Assembly (NCBI GenBank): GCA_033439685.1
Contig: JAUEDM010000001.1
Coordinates: 7,502,001 to 7,566,000, forward strand
Length of the DNA stretch: 64,000 nucleotides
Source of the DNA: Apodospora peruviana
Taxonomy: Eukaryota > Ascomycota > Sordariomycetes > Sordariales > Lasiosphaeriaceae
Direction: 5' to 3'
The notes beneath the pieces were generated by a model. That model did no database searches. It was not told the origin of the DNA and saw only the letters and a list, made by a program, of their open reading frames with translations. Positions 49,196 to 61,166 of this stretch are shown here, one piece after another (the stretch's first letter is position 1; every line of letters begins with the position of its first letter). The translations under genes and the position numbers were made by a program.

Positions 49196-52106
49196 TCAGT
49201 AATCTTCAATGAGATCCTTATTAAAGAACCCATGAATCTGCCTCGCAGCCTCCTTACCCACAAACGGTTCCAGCTCCTCGGCCTTCATGTTAGCCACCTC
49301 CTTGATATTCTCTGTCTCGAGCGTCAGGTTCATCATGTTCTTGGGCGTCACCCCGGGCACCGTCGCCAGCATCTCCTGCGGCTCCGTATTGAAAGCCTGT
49401 TCCTCCGCCTTCATGTCCTTGTCCAGGCCCGCCCTGACCGCCGCGATCGGATCCGGCTCGTCCTCCTGCGACTTCAGCCTCTCAAATATCTCGGCCGTCT
49501 CGTACGGCGATGAGGACCAGATGATGCGCAGCTTCGGGAATGCCAGCGTGAGGAGCACAATCTTGCTCTGCAAGTCGTTGGCGCCCGCGTTGGCGGCGCT
49601 GACGCTCGCGACGCTCCCCGACAGATCGGCAAATGGCTCGAGCGTAAAGCTCTTGTTCTGGTCAAACTCGATCAGCAGCATCGGGCTCTTGTAGAACTGA
49701 AACATGGTCTCGGCCTGGGTGAACAGGCGGCCGTCCTTGAACGAACTGATCAGATCGCTGACGCTCTTGCGCTCGACACAGATGTTTGGGCTCAGGATGT
49801 AGTCGCCGACCGTCAACATGCACGGCACGATGATCATGGATCGCCCGTGCAGGAGGGAGGGCAAGGAGGAACGGAATTCTCGAACGTCGACTACAACCCG
49901 TGGCGGCTGCGCGGTTGCCGCCAGCCGGCCTCCTCCAGCAATTCGTGTGTTGATGGTGCGGAGGAAGGCTTCTTGCGGGTCTTCGATGCCATGTGCATCG
50001 ACCGTCATGACGACCGACATGCTAGCACGTTCCTTGATCAATCGCGTGAACGAGTCCTTCTCACGCCGAACGGTAGACAGATAGCGTTGCTCCTCCACAG
50101 ACCCACTGTAATAGAGGAAGTAGACCCTCACGTTTCTGTCGTTGTGAGAGGAGCGGTAAACCTCGACCCGCCTAATAAACGCGGCATCCGGCTCGTACAT
50201 GACGATGTACTTTGGCTTCACCTCTTCAAGAACATGTTCGTCCTGGTCCCCTTCGTAGGCATGTATAACCACCAGATCCTTCATATCGTACATTTGATAG
50301 TAATCATCCATATCTTCGAGCGGATCGGCAATCACGTCCTCTTTCTGTTTGGCCTCCTCTTCGGTGATTTGTATCTCCGCCATGAGATCAGCAACCTCGC
50401 CAGGCTTCTCAAAGTACTGTCCGATGCTTCCGTTCTCGAGGCGACTTGAACCTGCTCCGCTCATACCGCCGCCACGAACTCTCCGCCTCTTGTTTGGGGG
50501 AGCCCTGCATTTGGACTGACCGAGCCGAGGATCAACAGCACCGTTGAGTGCCTTCTGGTTTTCCGAGAAGAGAGTCGCGCTGACTTGGGCAAATTCTCGC
50601 TTCCACTTTAGATAGTTGCGCAGCTTTCGCCTCATCATGAAAGCCGCCGATGGCCTGTCCTCTTCGGGGTCGTGGAAATCCTCTACTCTCTTCTCCGTCC
50701 TTGGCTTGACGTGCATCGTCTGGAGGTAATCGCGGAGCTGCCGACATGTGTTTGTATCTGAGCACATGATCAATATAGTCCCGTTTGAGTCATCACGGGT
50801 TGCGGGTTCGAAGTAGAGGTCCCGGTCAATCTCTTCCAATACATCGGCAAGGAGCGCCCATTTCGGCTGCTCCTCCAGCACGGGCCGAAGCGAGTCGATA
50901 TCAGTATCCGGGCCGGCTTTCTGCCTGCCCGAATAGACTCGCCTCTTGGCAGTGTCGAAGATAGTCTGGGCGGCATCTAAGAAGAGCCAGGGAGATTGTG
51001 TCTGCCTGTTCGAGCCAGGCTGAGGCGAATGGGCAGCATGAATCGTATCGAGCTGTTGTAGAAACGACACAGCATCGAGAGCTACTACTGACTGCAACAT
51101 CCCCCGGAGGACTGTCAGATCATTTACGATCTGCTTGGTTTTCCAGCTGACCCTGTGCCAGTTTGGATCGAGCTGTCGTCGGACTATGATATCAAAGTTC
51201 TTGAGCAGAGCGCTGTCGAGATTCCAGTCGTCCATTTCCAAGCCTGTGTTGCCCTTCTTGAGCTCGTGGATGCTGACCTCGACGCACTCCATTATGGCGG
51301 TCTGTATCTCCTTCATGGCGTCTGTCATGGGGACTTCGAGTTCAATCACCTCTGCCTTCTTCTTCCCTTCCAGGGACTGCGCCACATGCATGTGGAATCG
51401 GGGCCAAAGGGATGCTTTTCGAAGAAACATGTTCCTCATCATCGTGGCAAGCGGCGAAAAGCCGGTGGTAAAGGGATCTGGATTGTCCGAAAAGGCCTTT
51501 AAGAAGCCGACCTTGTTCTTCTGGCGGTAGATGCGCAAAATGAAGGCCTCCAGGGATGTCGCAACAACACGGTCCGCATGAAGAAGCATGATACCGGTGA
51601 TGGTCTCGGGATTCAAGAGACTTGTCAGTAGGTCGACAACCAGGATGCGCGAAGTTATGCTGAAGATGCCGCCACCGGCATACATTTTCTCGCGGGTCCC
51701 CACGCTCGTGAAGTCGGTGTTGACCACAGTCAGGCCCCGAGCCTTGGGTGACATACTGATGGCAGCATGCTCGGCGAGAGCTTGGCCTATCCAGGCGTTC
51801 TCTCTATCTTCAGCATTGACGATAACTATCAGGTTGTTGCCGGCTGCATCATACGAGTGAAGGAGATTGGTAACAAGGCGAATGAGCCCGAGCCCCCGGG
51901 CGAGCACTACGAGTTCATTTTCCTTGCGGAGTTCCTCGAATAATTTTTGTTGGTACACCTGAGCAGACAGTCAGCTGAGCTGTCATCGAAAACCGATATA
52001 CATTTACAGGATGCCATCGATGGCGACGGCGACGGTGGTGACGCACCAGAGGAAGGGATAGCTTCACGGGCTGCGGCTGCGGCTGCGGTGTGCCGGCAGT
52101 CGACAT
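49196..52106 (-). CDS. rad1: XPF/Rad1 structure-specific DNA repair endonuclease
   Basis: Two exons: a 60 nt first exon (52106-52047) coding MSTAGTPQPQPQPVKLSLPL, then an 88 bp intron and exon 51958-49196. Together they give 940 residues. The join restores the family N-terminus LSLPLVYQQKLFEEL. The N-terminal two-thirds is a degenerate SF2 helicase-like region. The ERCC4 nuclease domain carries the catalytic motif GD (738-739), ERK (749-751) and a following Asp (755), all intact. A helix-hairpin-helix pair near residues 880-935 (TVPGVTPKNMM, EELEPFVGKEAAR) mediates pairing with Rad10/ERCC1. The enzyme cuts 5' of lesions in nucleotide excision repair and trims flaps in single-strand annealing. 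It is mus-38 in Neurospora. Confidence 0.96.
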
Positions 52107-52590
52107 ACGGGGCACGTGTCTTCTGAAGCACTTGTGTCTCAATCGATTGTCATAGTCGCTTGTTCTTTTTTGGGCTGCAAGACTTGGAAGTTGCAGCAGG
52201 CTGATGGAGCAGGGCGGGGATGCGTGTTTGGTCACTTTGCTGGCTGCTGAGAAACCCACCGGAAAATCGGGTGTTCCGCGCGTCGACGAGTCGGCCTGGC
52301 CGCCCGCCGCATGACAGGCCGGGCCGCTTATCATGAAGTTTATGGACCTATGGCCCCATAAGCCGCCTGAAAGCCGCGTCAACTCGTGACTCGCGACGTC
52401 ATCGCTCCTCAAGGTTCTCATGTGTTACGAACGCAGCGGCCAAGTTTTCCCTTTAAAGCAACATAAAATAAACAGTTCGCTCCTAATTCTTCTCTCTCTC
52501 TCATCAATCTACAAACTTGTCACAAAACAAGAAACATCCAAAATCCAACCTCAAAACAACTCTACCAATCACATCACACCAAGAAACATC
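52107..52590. other. Divergent promoter region of rad1 and a small gene
   Basis: 484 bp shared upstream region. Near 52394 is CGACGTCATCG, a CRE-like half-site. The right side has a CT run and a CA-rich leader. Confidence 0.5.
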
Positions 52591-52876
52591 ATGGATTCTT
52601 CTGATGCCAACAAGAAGGTCAACGACCAGCAGTTCAAGGAGCCTCATGGCGCAGTAAGTTTCCCAGTCAAGCGCTCCTCTCGAGCCTGTACCAGGCACTC
52701 ACTTACACCTTAAACAGACCGATGGCGGCCGCTTGACCGACATGGCCGAGAACGTCAAAGCCAAGTTTGCGGCTCACACGGCGAATCCGGGACCAGCTAT
52801 CCCGAAGGAGTTCAATGTTCAACAGGAGGGCACCAAGGAAGAGCGGCGCCAGAAGGCTGAAGAGCTGAACAAATAG
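52591..52876 (+). CDS. Small hydrophilic protein of unknown function
   Basis: Two exons, 52591-52653 and 52718-52876, with a 64 bp GTAAGT...AACAG intron at a codon boundary, give 73 residues. The protein is rich in Lys, Glu, Asp, Asn and Gln, has no cysteine and no hydrophobic segment, and includes a PGPAIPKEF turn and a charged helix-like end (KEERRQKAEELNK). The composition resembles small fungal stress-related hydrophilic proteins, but no family is recognised. The CT-rich and then CA-rich leader is like that of the small gene at 47899 and suggests good expression. Confidence 0.7.
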
Positions 52877-54025
52877 ACGCAACATTTGTTGGGTAATGGA
52901 GCGTCCGTCATTCCTGACGTTGCTCATGACTCGGCTTAAACTTGGAGCTGTACGATAAACTTATGAAGTGATGAATTTCAATGAGTTAATGACATTTTGA
53001 GACTAAATCCTTACGGCCCCTAAAGTGACACCTAAAAGTGAAATGAGTGTACCTAAATGAACCGTGATGACTAGGTAGGTAGGTAGCCACTGAAGCTGCT
53101 TGCCAAGTGATGGCCGTGAGGCGAGCTTTGGGAGGCCCCAAAGCGGCCGGATCTCAGATCCCTGAAGCCAGCAGACGTGTAATAGCATCCTTTAGGTAGT
53201 GAGATCGTGAATGACAAAGGGCGTCTGTCGAGTTTAACGCGCGGCCTCAGGGGCTGTGTTACCAGAGGCAAATCATTGTTGAAACGAATTTCACATTAGA
53301 TGGATGATATTGCACAAGTGTGCTTTGTGAAGTGTAGGCACAGAGCTAGATCGGGTTCGAACGGTTTCCATCTGGACGAAACCGCCCCGAACGTTAGTGG
53401 ATGCCCTGCCACGGTGTTTCGGCTTATGTGTGGCTGGGTGGGGTTCGTACCATTCCATGGATACAATGCTGTGGCTGTTTCCAGGAAAATTGGCCCACTG
53501 AAGCCGTGCTGCTAGGCGCTAGGGCTCAATGATTCAGTGGGCTTGCAGGGCTGGCGATGCAAGCCTACACCTCCAGGGAGGCACACGCAGCTCAAGTTGG
53601 TACGTCGTAAGGCAGCTAGGCAGGAAACTTCCTCCACAAGCGTTGCCAGAACCCGCAACGACGCTCGACGAGGCAGCCTTCCAACCATCCATATCAACAT
53701 TATCCATTGCTCATTGCGTTCATCAACATCCGGCCTGAAAACATTTCCGCTGCAGACGGCTCGTCCCTCCAGCTACCGAGCCCACTTCCGGTACCAGCGG
53801 GCAGCACGTAAGCGCTTCGACTCTCGGGCTCCATTGCTCACTGACGGTTAACCTCCACCGGCCCGCCGGTTGGAAACCGGTGTTCGTCATCGGCGCCGCG
53901 CAAGACCCAGACGACGGCAATCCTCGCTAGCTCTCACCCATGCGCGAAAGGCTCTCGAGGCTTTGACGGGTGCCACAGCGAGCAACTAAACACCATCGCG
54001 GCTTTGCTGCTTTCTCGATTTCACA
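52877..54025. other. Intergenic region upstream of las17
   Basis: 1.1 kb with a 3' UTR and the las17 promoter. It contains GGTAGGTAGGTAG near 53076. Short overlapping frames (for example 53537-53851) look non-coding. Confidence 0.5.
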
Positions 54026-56111
54026 ATGCCGTCGATTCTCAGCGAAGACGACAAGGAAACGGTCAAGCGATTCGTCCCCAAGCACACCAACAAGATCCAG
54101 GCAGTCGCAGTCGCCAGGCTTTACGTAGCGTACCCCAACAAGTCGAAATGGACCTACACTGGCCTGCAGGGTGCCGTTGTGCTAGCGAACGATCTCGTGG
54201 GAAACACATACTGGGTCAAGATGGTGGATATATCGGTAAGTGCGCCGACACAACGGGCCTCTGGCGCACTTGGACTAACATGATAAAAGCCCGGAAATCG
54301 CGGTGTGATATGGGACCAGGAGATTTTTGATACGTGGAACTACAACCAAGACCGTGTCTTCTTCCACACGTTCGAGCTCGAGGAGTGCCTAGCGGGTCTG
54401 TCGTTCGTGGACGAGAAGGAGGCGAAGCAGTTCTTGAAGAAGATGAATGACAGAGAAAAGAACGCAACCAAGGCCACGATCAAGACACCATTTGGGGGCA
54501 CCGCACCTGCCCAGAGCAGTCATAAACATCACGGATTACTCGGAGGACTCTTTGGTGGTCACCGGCATTCTTCAGCTCCAGCACCTCCCGAGTCACCGCG
54601 CAATGCCGCGCCTCCACCGAGCCATTCAAGAACCGGGAGCGCAAATGGACAGAATGGGTATAAGACCCGATCCGAGTTCGCTACTCTGGAAAGCTTTGAT
54701 CCTCTATGGCGGGAGCATTTTGGCGACGACCTCAGGTCCAAAGGCCTCACCGACGACTTCATTCGTGACAACCAAGATTTTATCGTGGACTTCCTCAAGC
54801 AGGAGCAGGCAGAGCAGGGCAGGCAGGCCGCACCGCCTCCTCCCCCACCTCCTCCCCCACCTCCTGCGAATGGGTCCAGCGGTGGGATGCGAGCTCCTCC
54901 CCCTCCTCCACCACCGGCAGCACCGCAACGTCCGGTCACCGAATCAACCCCAACGTCTGCGTCTAGAAGAGGAGCAGCGCCTCCACCTCCCCCTGCACCC
55001 AGGAGATCGGGCAAGGTCGAGACAGCTGCTCACCGTGAGCCGACACCCCCGCGCGACTCACCTCCGCCCGCAAGGCCCAGGTTTGCCGTTCCACCACCAA
55101 TCTCAGATGCGGGCAGATATGCGCGTCAAGAACCCCCAAAGGCAGCACCGTCAGCTCCCGGGCCCCCGCCTCCTCCACGGCCTCCGAAGACGCCGATCGA
55201 GGACGCGGAACCGGCCCACAGATTTGGCGTTCCTCCACCATTCGCCGGCCAACGGAGCGTGCCCCCGCCGCCGCCGAGTCGGGGTCCCATCCCACCGCCG
55301 CCACCATCCAGGGAGACAACCCAGTCAGCATATACACCGTCAGCTCCGCCTCCGTTACCTCCCAAAGCTCCAGCGTCGGGCAGCGCGCCTCCACTTCCAC
55401 CCCCGAGCTCTCGTCCACCTCCTATATTACCGGCTAGGAACACGGCCCAACCTCCACAACCGCCGCCGCTACCATCGTCGAACGCTCCCCCTCCTCCTCC
55501 TCCGCCACCCCCTCCCTCTTTTGGTGTACCGCCGGCACCATCCCTGCCGTCTTCCCACGCACCTCCAGCTCCACCTCCTCTGCCTCCTATATCTGGCTCA
55601 GGCGGTGGACCTCCTCCGCCGCCTCCTCCGCCACCTCCACCTGGTGGCTTGGGTGGCGTCCCACCTCCCCCAGCACCTCCTCTTCCCCCACCGAACCGCG
55701 ACTCTGGATACTCTTCCGGCGTACCGGGCGGCCCGGCTGGGCCAGCCTTACCAGTCCCGGCAGCAGACCCTGGCCGCTCCGCGCTGCTGGACGGCATTCA
55801 GAAGGCGGGTGGTATTCACGCGTTGAAAAAGGTTGACCGCAGCCAAATTCGCGATCGCAGTGGTGCTGCTGTTCCTGGCGGTGGCGGCGGTGATACCGGC
55901 CCTCATGGCAGCGGACTACCTCCTGCGGGCGTTGCGCCCGGCGGAGGTGGGGGCATGGCGGATGCGCTTGCCATGGCCTTGGAGAAGAGGAAGCAGAAAG
56001 TTAGTAAGAGTGGTAAGTTTATCCTGCTTTATTGGTTTTCCAGCTTGCTAGATGACAAACTACTAATCTGCAACACTTGTAGACGATGAAGATGACGATG
56101 ATGAATGGTAA
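54026..56111 (+). CDS. las17: Las17/WASP actin-nucleation promoting factor
   Basis: Three exons, 54026-54235, 54290-56012 and 56083-56111, with introns of 54 and 70 bp, encode 653 residues. Residues 1-135 form the WH1 domain (VARLYVAYPNKSKWTYTGL, GVIWDQEIFDTW, FFHTFELEECLAGLSF), which binds verprolin/WIP. The middle 400 residues are proline-rich with many runs of P that recruit profilin and SH3 proteins. A WH2 actin-binding motif follows (RSALLDGIQKAGGIHALKKV), then a connector (ALAMALEKRKQK) and an acidic end (DDEDDDDEW), which is placed on the short last exon. The C-terminal Trp is the one that contacts Arp2/3. The protein drives cortical actin patches, endocytosis and polarised growth. Confidence 0.96.
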
Positions 56112-57107
56112 TAATATTGCCTGGTTGGGGGGAACGAACTGGCTTTTACGGTGGTCCGCTGCTTCACGGTCCAGCTGTACTCGCTGGGATGAGCGTTTTT
56201 GGTGAGAAACGAAGGCCGAGGAAGAGAAGGACCCTTGTTCCTTGAAGCCTTGGAGTGAGAAGGCGAACAATGCGAGGGAGCAGAAGAGAGGTATAGGCCC
56301 TGTGAGAACATGGATGATGTCCTCAGGTACACGTTACTGAATGATTTGGATGGGTGTGTGTAGTGATGCGGAAGGGGTGATAGGACCTCCCTACCTAAGG
56401 TAGCTAAATACAGTGCCTTGGAAGTGGGAGGAAAGAAAAAGGATGCAGGCAATAATCTTTCTTGGCGTATATTTCTTTTTCTGCTTTTTTAAACTTCAAT
56501 TCACGTTACTGGAAGGTGGTATCCTTCTGAAAATTATCATATGGGATATTCGGGGACCGTGTGTCGTGAATGAGTCCCAGAACACCGTCAACAGGCAAGG
56601 TATAACGAGGTAACAACACACCGGGAAAAGCGATGCTACGAATGCTCACTTTGCGTGTTCGTTCCTTCAGTGTCTACCTGGATTTACTGGCGTACGTAGG
56701 AATGATTCTGCATGTAGAATGCCGGTTGATGATGAAAACCCAAAAGAAGTTTGCCCATCGATTTATGACTAGAAATAAGGAAGAAGAGCACAATAACAAA
56801 ACTACTACAACTAGAACCAAATTGCTCGAGTTCGACAAAGACAGCATGACGTCCCTCCCATCACGGCCTTCATCGGACCCTATTTTCCTTGTCTGTGTTT
56901 TGTTTACCGGATGGATACCCACCAAACTGTCGGGGACCCATGGGTAAAATCGAAATCGAAATCGCTCCCCAAAGGTTTGAGAGAGAAGACAGTTTTTTTT
57001 CGCCTTTTCCCCGGCCAAGGGCGAGAGGTAAAGGGGTGGGGCTCCGGTAATGCCGACTGTGGTGTTCTCGGTAGCAGAGCACACACAGCGTTGTGGTAGC
57101 GCGGTGT
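56112..57107. other. Convergent intergenic region
   Basis: About 1 kb between the 3' ends of las17 and the eIF1A gene. Nothing beyond UTR sequence is recognised. Confidence 0.55.
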
Positions 57108-57775
57108 TTAGATGTCGTCAATATCCACCTCCTTACCGCCGGCACCGCCACCGCCTTCGCTGTCGGAGTCACGGTCTTCATCGAACTCGAAGCCGCAGTC
57201 GCCGTCTTCGTTGGGGCCGAAGGTGTCGGTCTCGTTGATCTTGGCGGTGTCTGGGAGTTCACCGTAGGCCTTCCTGCATGTGGGTATTAGCAAACTGATA
57301 CACACTCGGCTGACGGACAGGCGACTGAGGAGGAAAACGTACAGTGAACGAGCCTCGTCAGCAGAGTATTTGAGAATGACATCGCCCTTCTCGTCCTGAT
57401 ACTCGCGGAGGGAGACGAGGATAATGTCTCCGTTGTTGATCCAAATCTTTTTTCTCAACTTTCCACGGATCAACCCGAGACGTTTAACGCCATCAAAGCA
57501 CTTTTTGGTTTCGTGTTAGTTCGTATGTCTGTTTCGTCTGGGCTCGGCGAGAAATCATCGTACCATAGCCTCCAGTCTTCCGTTCCCCAGCATCTTTAGG
57601 ACCTGGGCGTATTCTTGGCCATCCTCCTTGAAGGTCAGCTCGCGCTTCTCGTTGCTACAGACAATGTCAGCAAGTTCGCCCGCTATGAAGCGGCGTAGGG
57701 AGTTAGTTTCTCTTACTCGTTCTCGTTCTTTCCTCTGCGCCTATTCTTGCCACCTTTTCCCTTGTTCTTGGGCAT
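57108..57775 (-). CDS. TIF11: Translation initiation factor eIF1A
   Basis: Four exons: 57775-57717, 57654-57564, 57500-57343 and 57273-57108. Introns are 62, 63 and 69 bp and the product has 157 residues. The basic N-terminal tail MPKNKGKGGKNRRRGKNEN leads into the S1-like OB fold (about residues 20-100: KRELTFKEDGQEYAQVLKM, NGRLEAMCFDGVKRLG, IWINNGDIILVSLREYQ). A C-terminal helix and an acidic tail ending DIDDI follow. eIF1A sits in the A site of the 40S subunit, helps recruit the initiator tRNA ternary complex and scan for the start codon, and its tail contacts eIF5B. Three introns in a 474 nt coding region is a high density for this window. Confidence 0.97.
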
Positions 57776-58366
57776 TTTAAGAGATGGTGATCAGTTTTTG
57801 ATCGACGGGTGCTGGGTAAAGGGTGTTGTTTGTTGCTTCTTCCCTCGAAAAGTTGATCTACCGATGGGATTCTGTTTGGTTGGAGATGGATAAAAGTGAG
57901 GGGCCACAAACAGGGAGGGGTTATTGGGAATGACTGTTTCGTGGGGCGTGTGTCTTGGCAGTTGGTTCGCTCTGTGACACAACGGCGGCTTATTATATAG
58001 GTATGTGCACGGGCCATGCGGTGGCGTTGTGGCTCGTCGCGCCCAATTCAACCTGATTCACTCTTGGGCCGTCGAAACTCCAACTTTCTCAGTACGGATA
58101 ACCCGTAAGCCTATCGGCATCCTGTGATCGCTAAGTTTTCGTACCTGTACATCACTACAATTGTGCCATCCGTGAGGCACGCCTCCTAGATCACAACTCA
58201 CGAGATCGGGGAGACGCAGCCTCACAGGCTCATACAGCGAGAGATATCCACTTGATGGCCGGGTACCCCTTGCCTTCCCTGGCTTGACTCTCCAAAACTC
58301 CCCAGACTAGCAAAACATCGCCAGCTTGGAAGAAGCATCCGACAGACAAACAGCTGAGCCATCGTC
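57776..58366. other. Divergent intergenic region
   Basis: About 590 bp between the eIF1A start and the hypothetical gene at 58367; it contains both promoters. No motif is firmly recognised. Confidence 0.5.
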
Positions 58367-59026
58367 ATGCTATCAAGCGCCTCGAGACGCTCGGTACCAA
58401 TTCTCGGCTCTCTCAACCCTTTTACATATATCGCTGCGTTAGAGAAAGGAGGTGTATCCAGTCCATTCTCAGTCACATGGAAGGACATCCATCCGAGGAT
58501 CGTGGCGCTCGCGCGGCAGCATAACCTGGGACTGCCCTCCGAACTGAGGTCGGTCAAAGGCGAGAGACCGGAGGAATATGGAACACGGGTTGCCATATGC
58601 GACAAGCACGTTCTCAACCAGAATCACATTCAATACTTCGGCAAACTGGAGCACAGTCTCACAGACAAGTTCCTCTGGTTCTACACGGGCAGGCCGCAGC
58701 CACCATTATATCTGCAATCCGGAGCTTTGAACCAACATGACGGGAGTAAAGCAGTCGTCAGGTCGACGGCCAGGACACGAGTCACGATGGCCTTCCGGGT
58801 GGCATTGGTGAACAATGACTACAGCTGGGCCGGCATCGGCTCTCCGGACAATCCAAGGACCAGAGGCACACATCTTTACGGCACCGTGCGGATCCTTGCG
58901 TCGAAGCCCAAGACAGTCATGCAACTCGAGTTCCAGAGTCTTGTCGGCTACTTTGACCAGCTCATTAGGAGTCGTATTGTGCCAACGTTGAGGACAAAAG
59001 TCACAAGGGTCGGAATAAAAAGATGA
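58367..59026 (+). CDS. Unrecognised 219-residue protein
   Basis: A single open frame of 219 codons that I cannot place in a family. The N-terminus (MLSSASRRSVPILGS) is Ser/Arg-rich without acids for the first 25 residues, compatible with a mitochondrial presequence. Later parts look like folded protein with balanced composition (HIQYFGKLEHSLTDKFLWFY, VTMAFRVALVNNDYSWAGIG, TVMQLEFQSLVGYFDQLI). C-rich third codon positions support coding. It lies between the eIF1A gene and CHS5, with no overlap. The start is the first ATG after several upstream stops. An unseen intron or a different start is possible. Confidence 0.6.
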   Translation: MLSSASRRSVPILGSLNPFTYIAALEKGGVSSPFSVTWKDIHPRIVALARQHNLGLPSELRSVKGERPEEYGTRVAICDKHVLNQNHIQYFGKLEHSLTDKFLWFYTGRPQPPLYLQSGALNQHDGSKAVVRSTARTRVTMAFRVALVNNDYSWAGIGSPDNPRTRGTHLYGTVRILASKPKTVMQLEFQSLVGYFDQLIRSRIVPTLRTKVTRVGIKR

Positions 59027-59606
59027 AGGTCGTACTTTAGTATGGGACCCTGGCAGTTTGGGGAAAGTATGTGTGTAAATCTGGAACTTTGTAAGATATA
59101 GATTGTGTATATACCATTCCACGGTAAGTAGTAGCCATCGAGTACTTCACAAAGGGCCTAGCTTGTGACTTGTCAGGACACCTGGTAGCCATATTGAAAA
59201 TGCTCATTTGAGCAGCAAAGATTCCTTGTAAATACCGTTTCAGCCCTAGCAGCTTATCGCAAAAGATGTTTACAGACATGGTGTAGATTTCGAAGATAAC
59301 AATATATTATTCTTGATGGGTGTTGAACGCGGTCAGTTTCCCGAGGTGTCAAGTGATAAATGGTACCTAGGTACCTAGGTACCTTCACTCACCCTAATAA
59401 CACTTCTTGGCACTGAACCTGGGATCCACAACCACTGCACAATACGTACCTGAGCTACCTTACCTGACCTCGTGCTACCAACCGACATGTAATTGGAAGT
59501 CAAGAAGCTCCTACCTAGCCGTTGTAGACCATTGCCCGGCACAACTAAGCAAAGCCACATCCAAGCAAAGACACATCCAAGATACAGACGGCGACACCAA
59601 TCAACA
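59027..59606. other. Intergenic region upstream of CHS5
   Basis: 580 bp. It contains two overlapping TACCTAGGTA palindromes at 59364-59381. No gene is recognised. Confidence 0.55.
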
Positions 59607-60890
59607 ATGCTCGTATCTTTAACTGTCGGCAAGGTGGACGCGGGCGTCACCGTCCTCCTGACGCCCGACAAACGACTGGTACGTTCTCCCTTCTATTGAC
59701 ACAACGAGCACTCGCTAACTTACAATGCAACATGTATACAGATTGAGTTCCCCTCGATCCTCCTTCCGCCCGACATCTCATCAGGCTCCATCGTCGACAT
59801 CACCGTCGCTCGCAACACGACCTCCGAATCGGCGGCCGAGCGCGCCTTCCGCGCCCTCCAAGACCAGATCTACGCGGCCTTCGGCACCGCCGAGCCCGTC
59901 GCTCCGGTCCTACGATGTCGTAACGCCACCCAAACTAGCGTAGTGCTCGAATGGGACCCTATCCAGCTTGCCACGGCGGACCTCATCAGTCTCTCGCTGT
60001 ACCGCAACGGCCAAAAGGCCGGCAACATCCCCAAGCCGACCGCGATGCATTCGACTAAGATTAGCGGCTTGGCTGTCGACACCGAGTACGGGTTTCATTT
60101 GGTTTTGCGCACAACGGCGGGCACCTACGCGAGCGAGCGTGTCCAGGTGCGCACCCACAAGATGACGGACCTGAGCGGCATCACTATTACCACGGGCATC
60201 CTGCCGGCGCCGGTGCGCGAGAATCTTACTCGGGCTGTTGAGCGCATTGGCGCCAAGCTGGTCGACGGCGTCCGGATTGATACCACCCACTTTGTGACAA
60301 CCGAGGGCCGTGGCATACAGTGGGAGCGCGCCAACGAGCTCAACATACCCGTCGTGCGGCCCGAGTGGGTCGAGGCCTGCGAGAAGAACGGCCGTATACT
60401 AGGCGTGACCAAGTTTTATTTGGATGCCCTCAGGCCGACCGGCCCTCCCATAGAGGACAGTAACAACCGGCCGGGAACGGCGGGCTCGTCAGCGACTACG
60501 GTGACGCCCGCACAGACGCAGAAGGAGCTGCCGCCTGACCCGTCGGCGTCGTCATCGAACGGTGCGAATGATGCAGAGGAAGCGGCGGCGAGAAGGAAGG
60601 AGGAAGGAGGCGGTGGCTCTGTTGATGACGAGGACGATGAGTCTAGCGAGGAAGACGAAGAAGAGCCCGAGGACAAAGTCAGGTCGGGTGGTGGGCACGA
60701 CGAGCAAAAGATACGGGCGGACGAGCGGGATGAGCAGGGGTTGGCGGTACGGCCGAAGCAGCCGACGGTGGAGGACGATAACGCCAGCAGCGAAGGTGAC
60801 GATAATAATGGCTATAGCAGTCTAGGAGCGAATCCCCCGGGTGGGAAGTCACCTGGTGATGGCTCCTCGTTCCAGGATGTGGCGCTATGA
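59607..60890 (+). CDS. CHS5: Chs5-like exomer scaffold protein
   Basis: Two exons, 59607-59678 and 59742-60890, joined over a 63 bp intron with a GCTAAC branch site, give 406 residues. The first ~75 residues match the Chs5 dimerisation domain (VSLTVGKVDAGVTVLLTPD, IEFPSILLPPDISSGSIVDI). A fibronectin type III domain follows (about 80-165: APVLRCRNATQTSVVLEWDP, VQVRTHKMTD), then a BRCT domain (about 168-265: IGAKLVDGVRIDTTHFVTTE, NIPVVRPEWVEACEKNGRIL). The tail is acidic and Gly/Ser-rich and probably disordered. Chs5 with ChAPs cargo adaptors forms exomer at the trans-Golgi and exports chitin synthase III and other cargo to the cell surface. The protein is shorter than yeast Chs5 (671 residues) because of the tail. 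Confidence 0.93.
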
Positions 60891-61166
60891 TGATCCAATG
60901 AAAATGGGTTTGGAAGTCATGAGCTTTATGGTTATCTCAGATCTTCATTAGTTTGTTACTTTGGAAGCGTCGGAGGACATTGGCCGATGTCCCAACGCAA
61001 CGGCATTGCCAGTTGTTTCTGGGGATTATTATGGTGGACTGAAACGGAAAACAAGCACTGTTGACTAAGTTCCCCCATATTTTTATCAGTCTTCTATCTT
61101 CCAAGCCAGCGCGCACAAATACAATACTCCATGGTAACCCAAACTTGTCTACAGGTCGGTACCTAA
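60891..61166. other. Short convergent intergenic region
   Basis: About 280 bp between the 3' ends of CHS5 and the dehydrogenase gene. Only UTR-like sequence is seen. Confidence 0.5.

Noticed and set aside
55126..55797. 223-codon Gly-rich open frame antisense to las17
   Set aside because: Reverse complement of proline codons gives glycine codons. This is an artefact of the same repeats.
54447..55826. 459-codon open frame on the plus strand overlapping las17
   Set aside because: It is a shifted frame of the proline-rich CCN repeats of las17, giving Arg/His/Leu-rich sequence without a domain. Repetitive GC-rich coding DNA makes such shadows.
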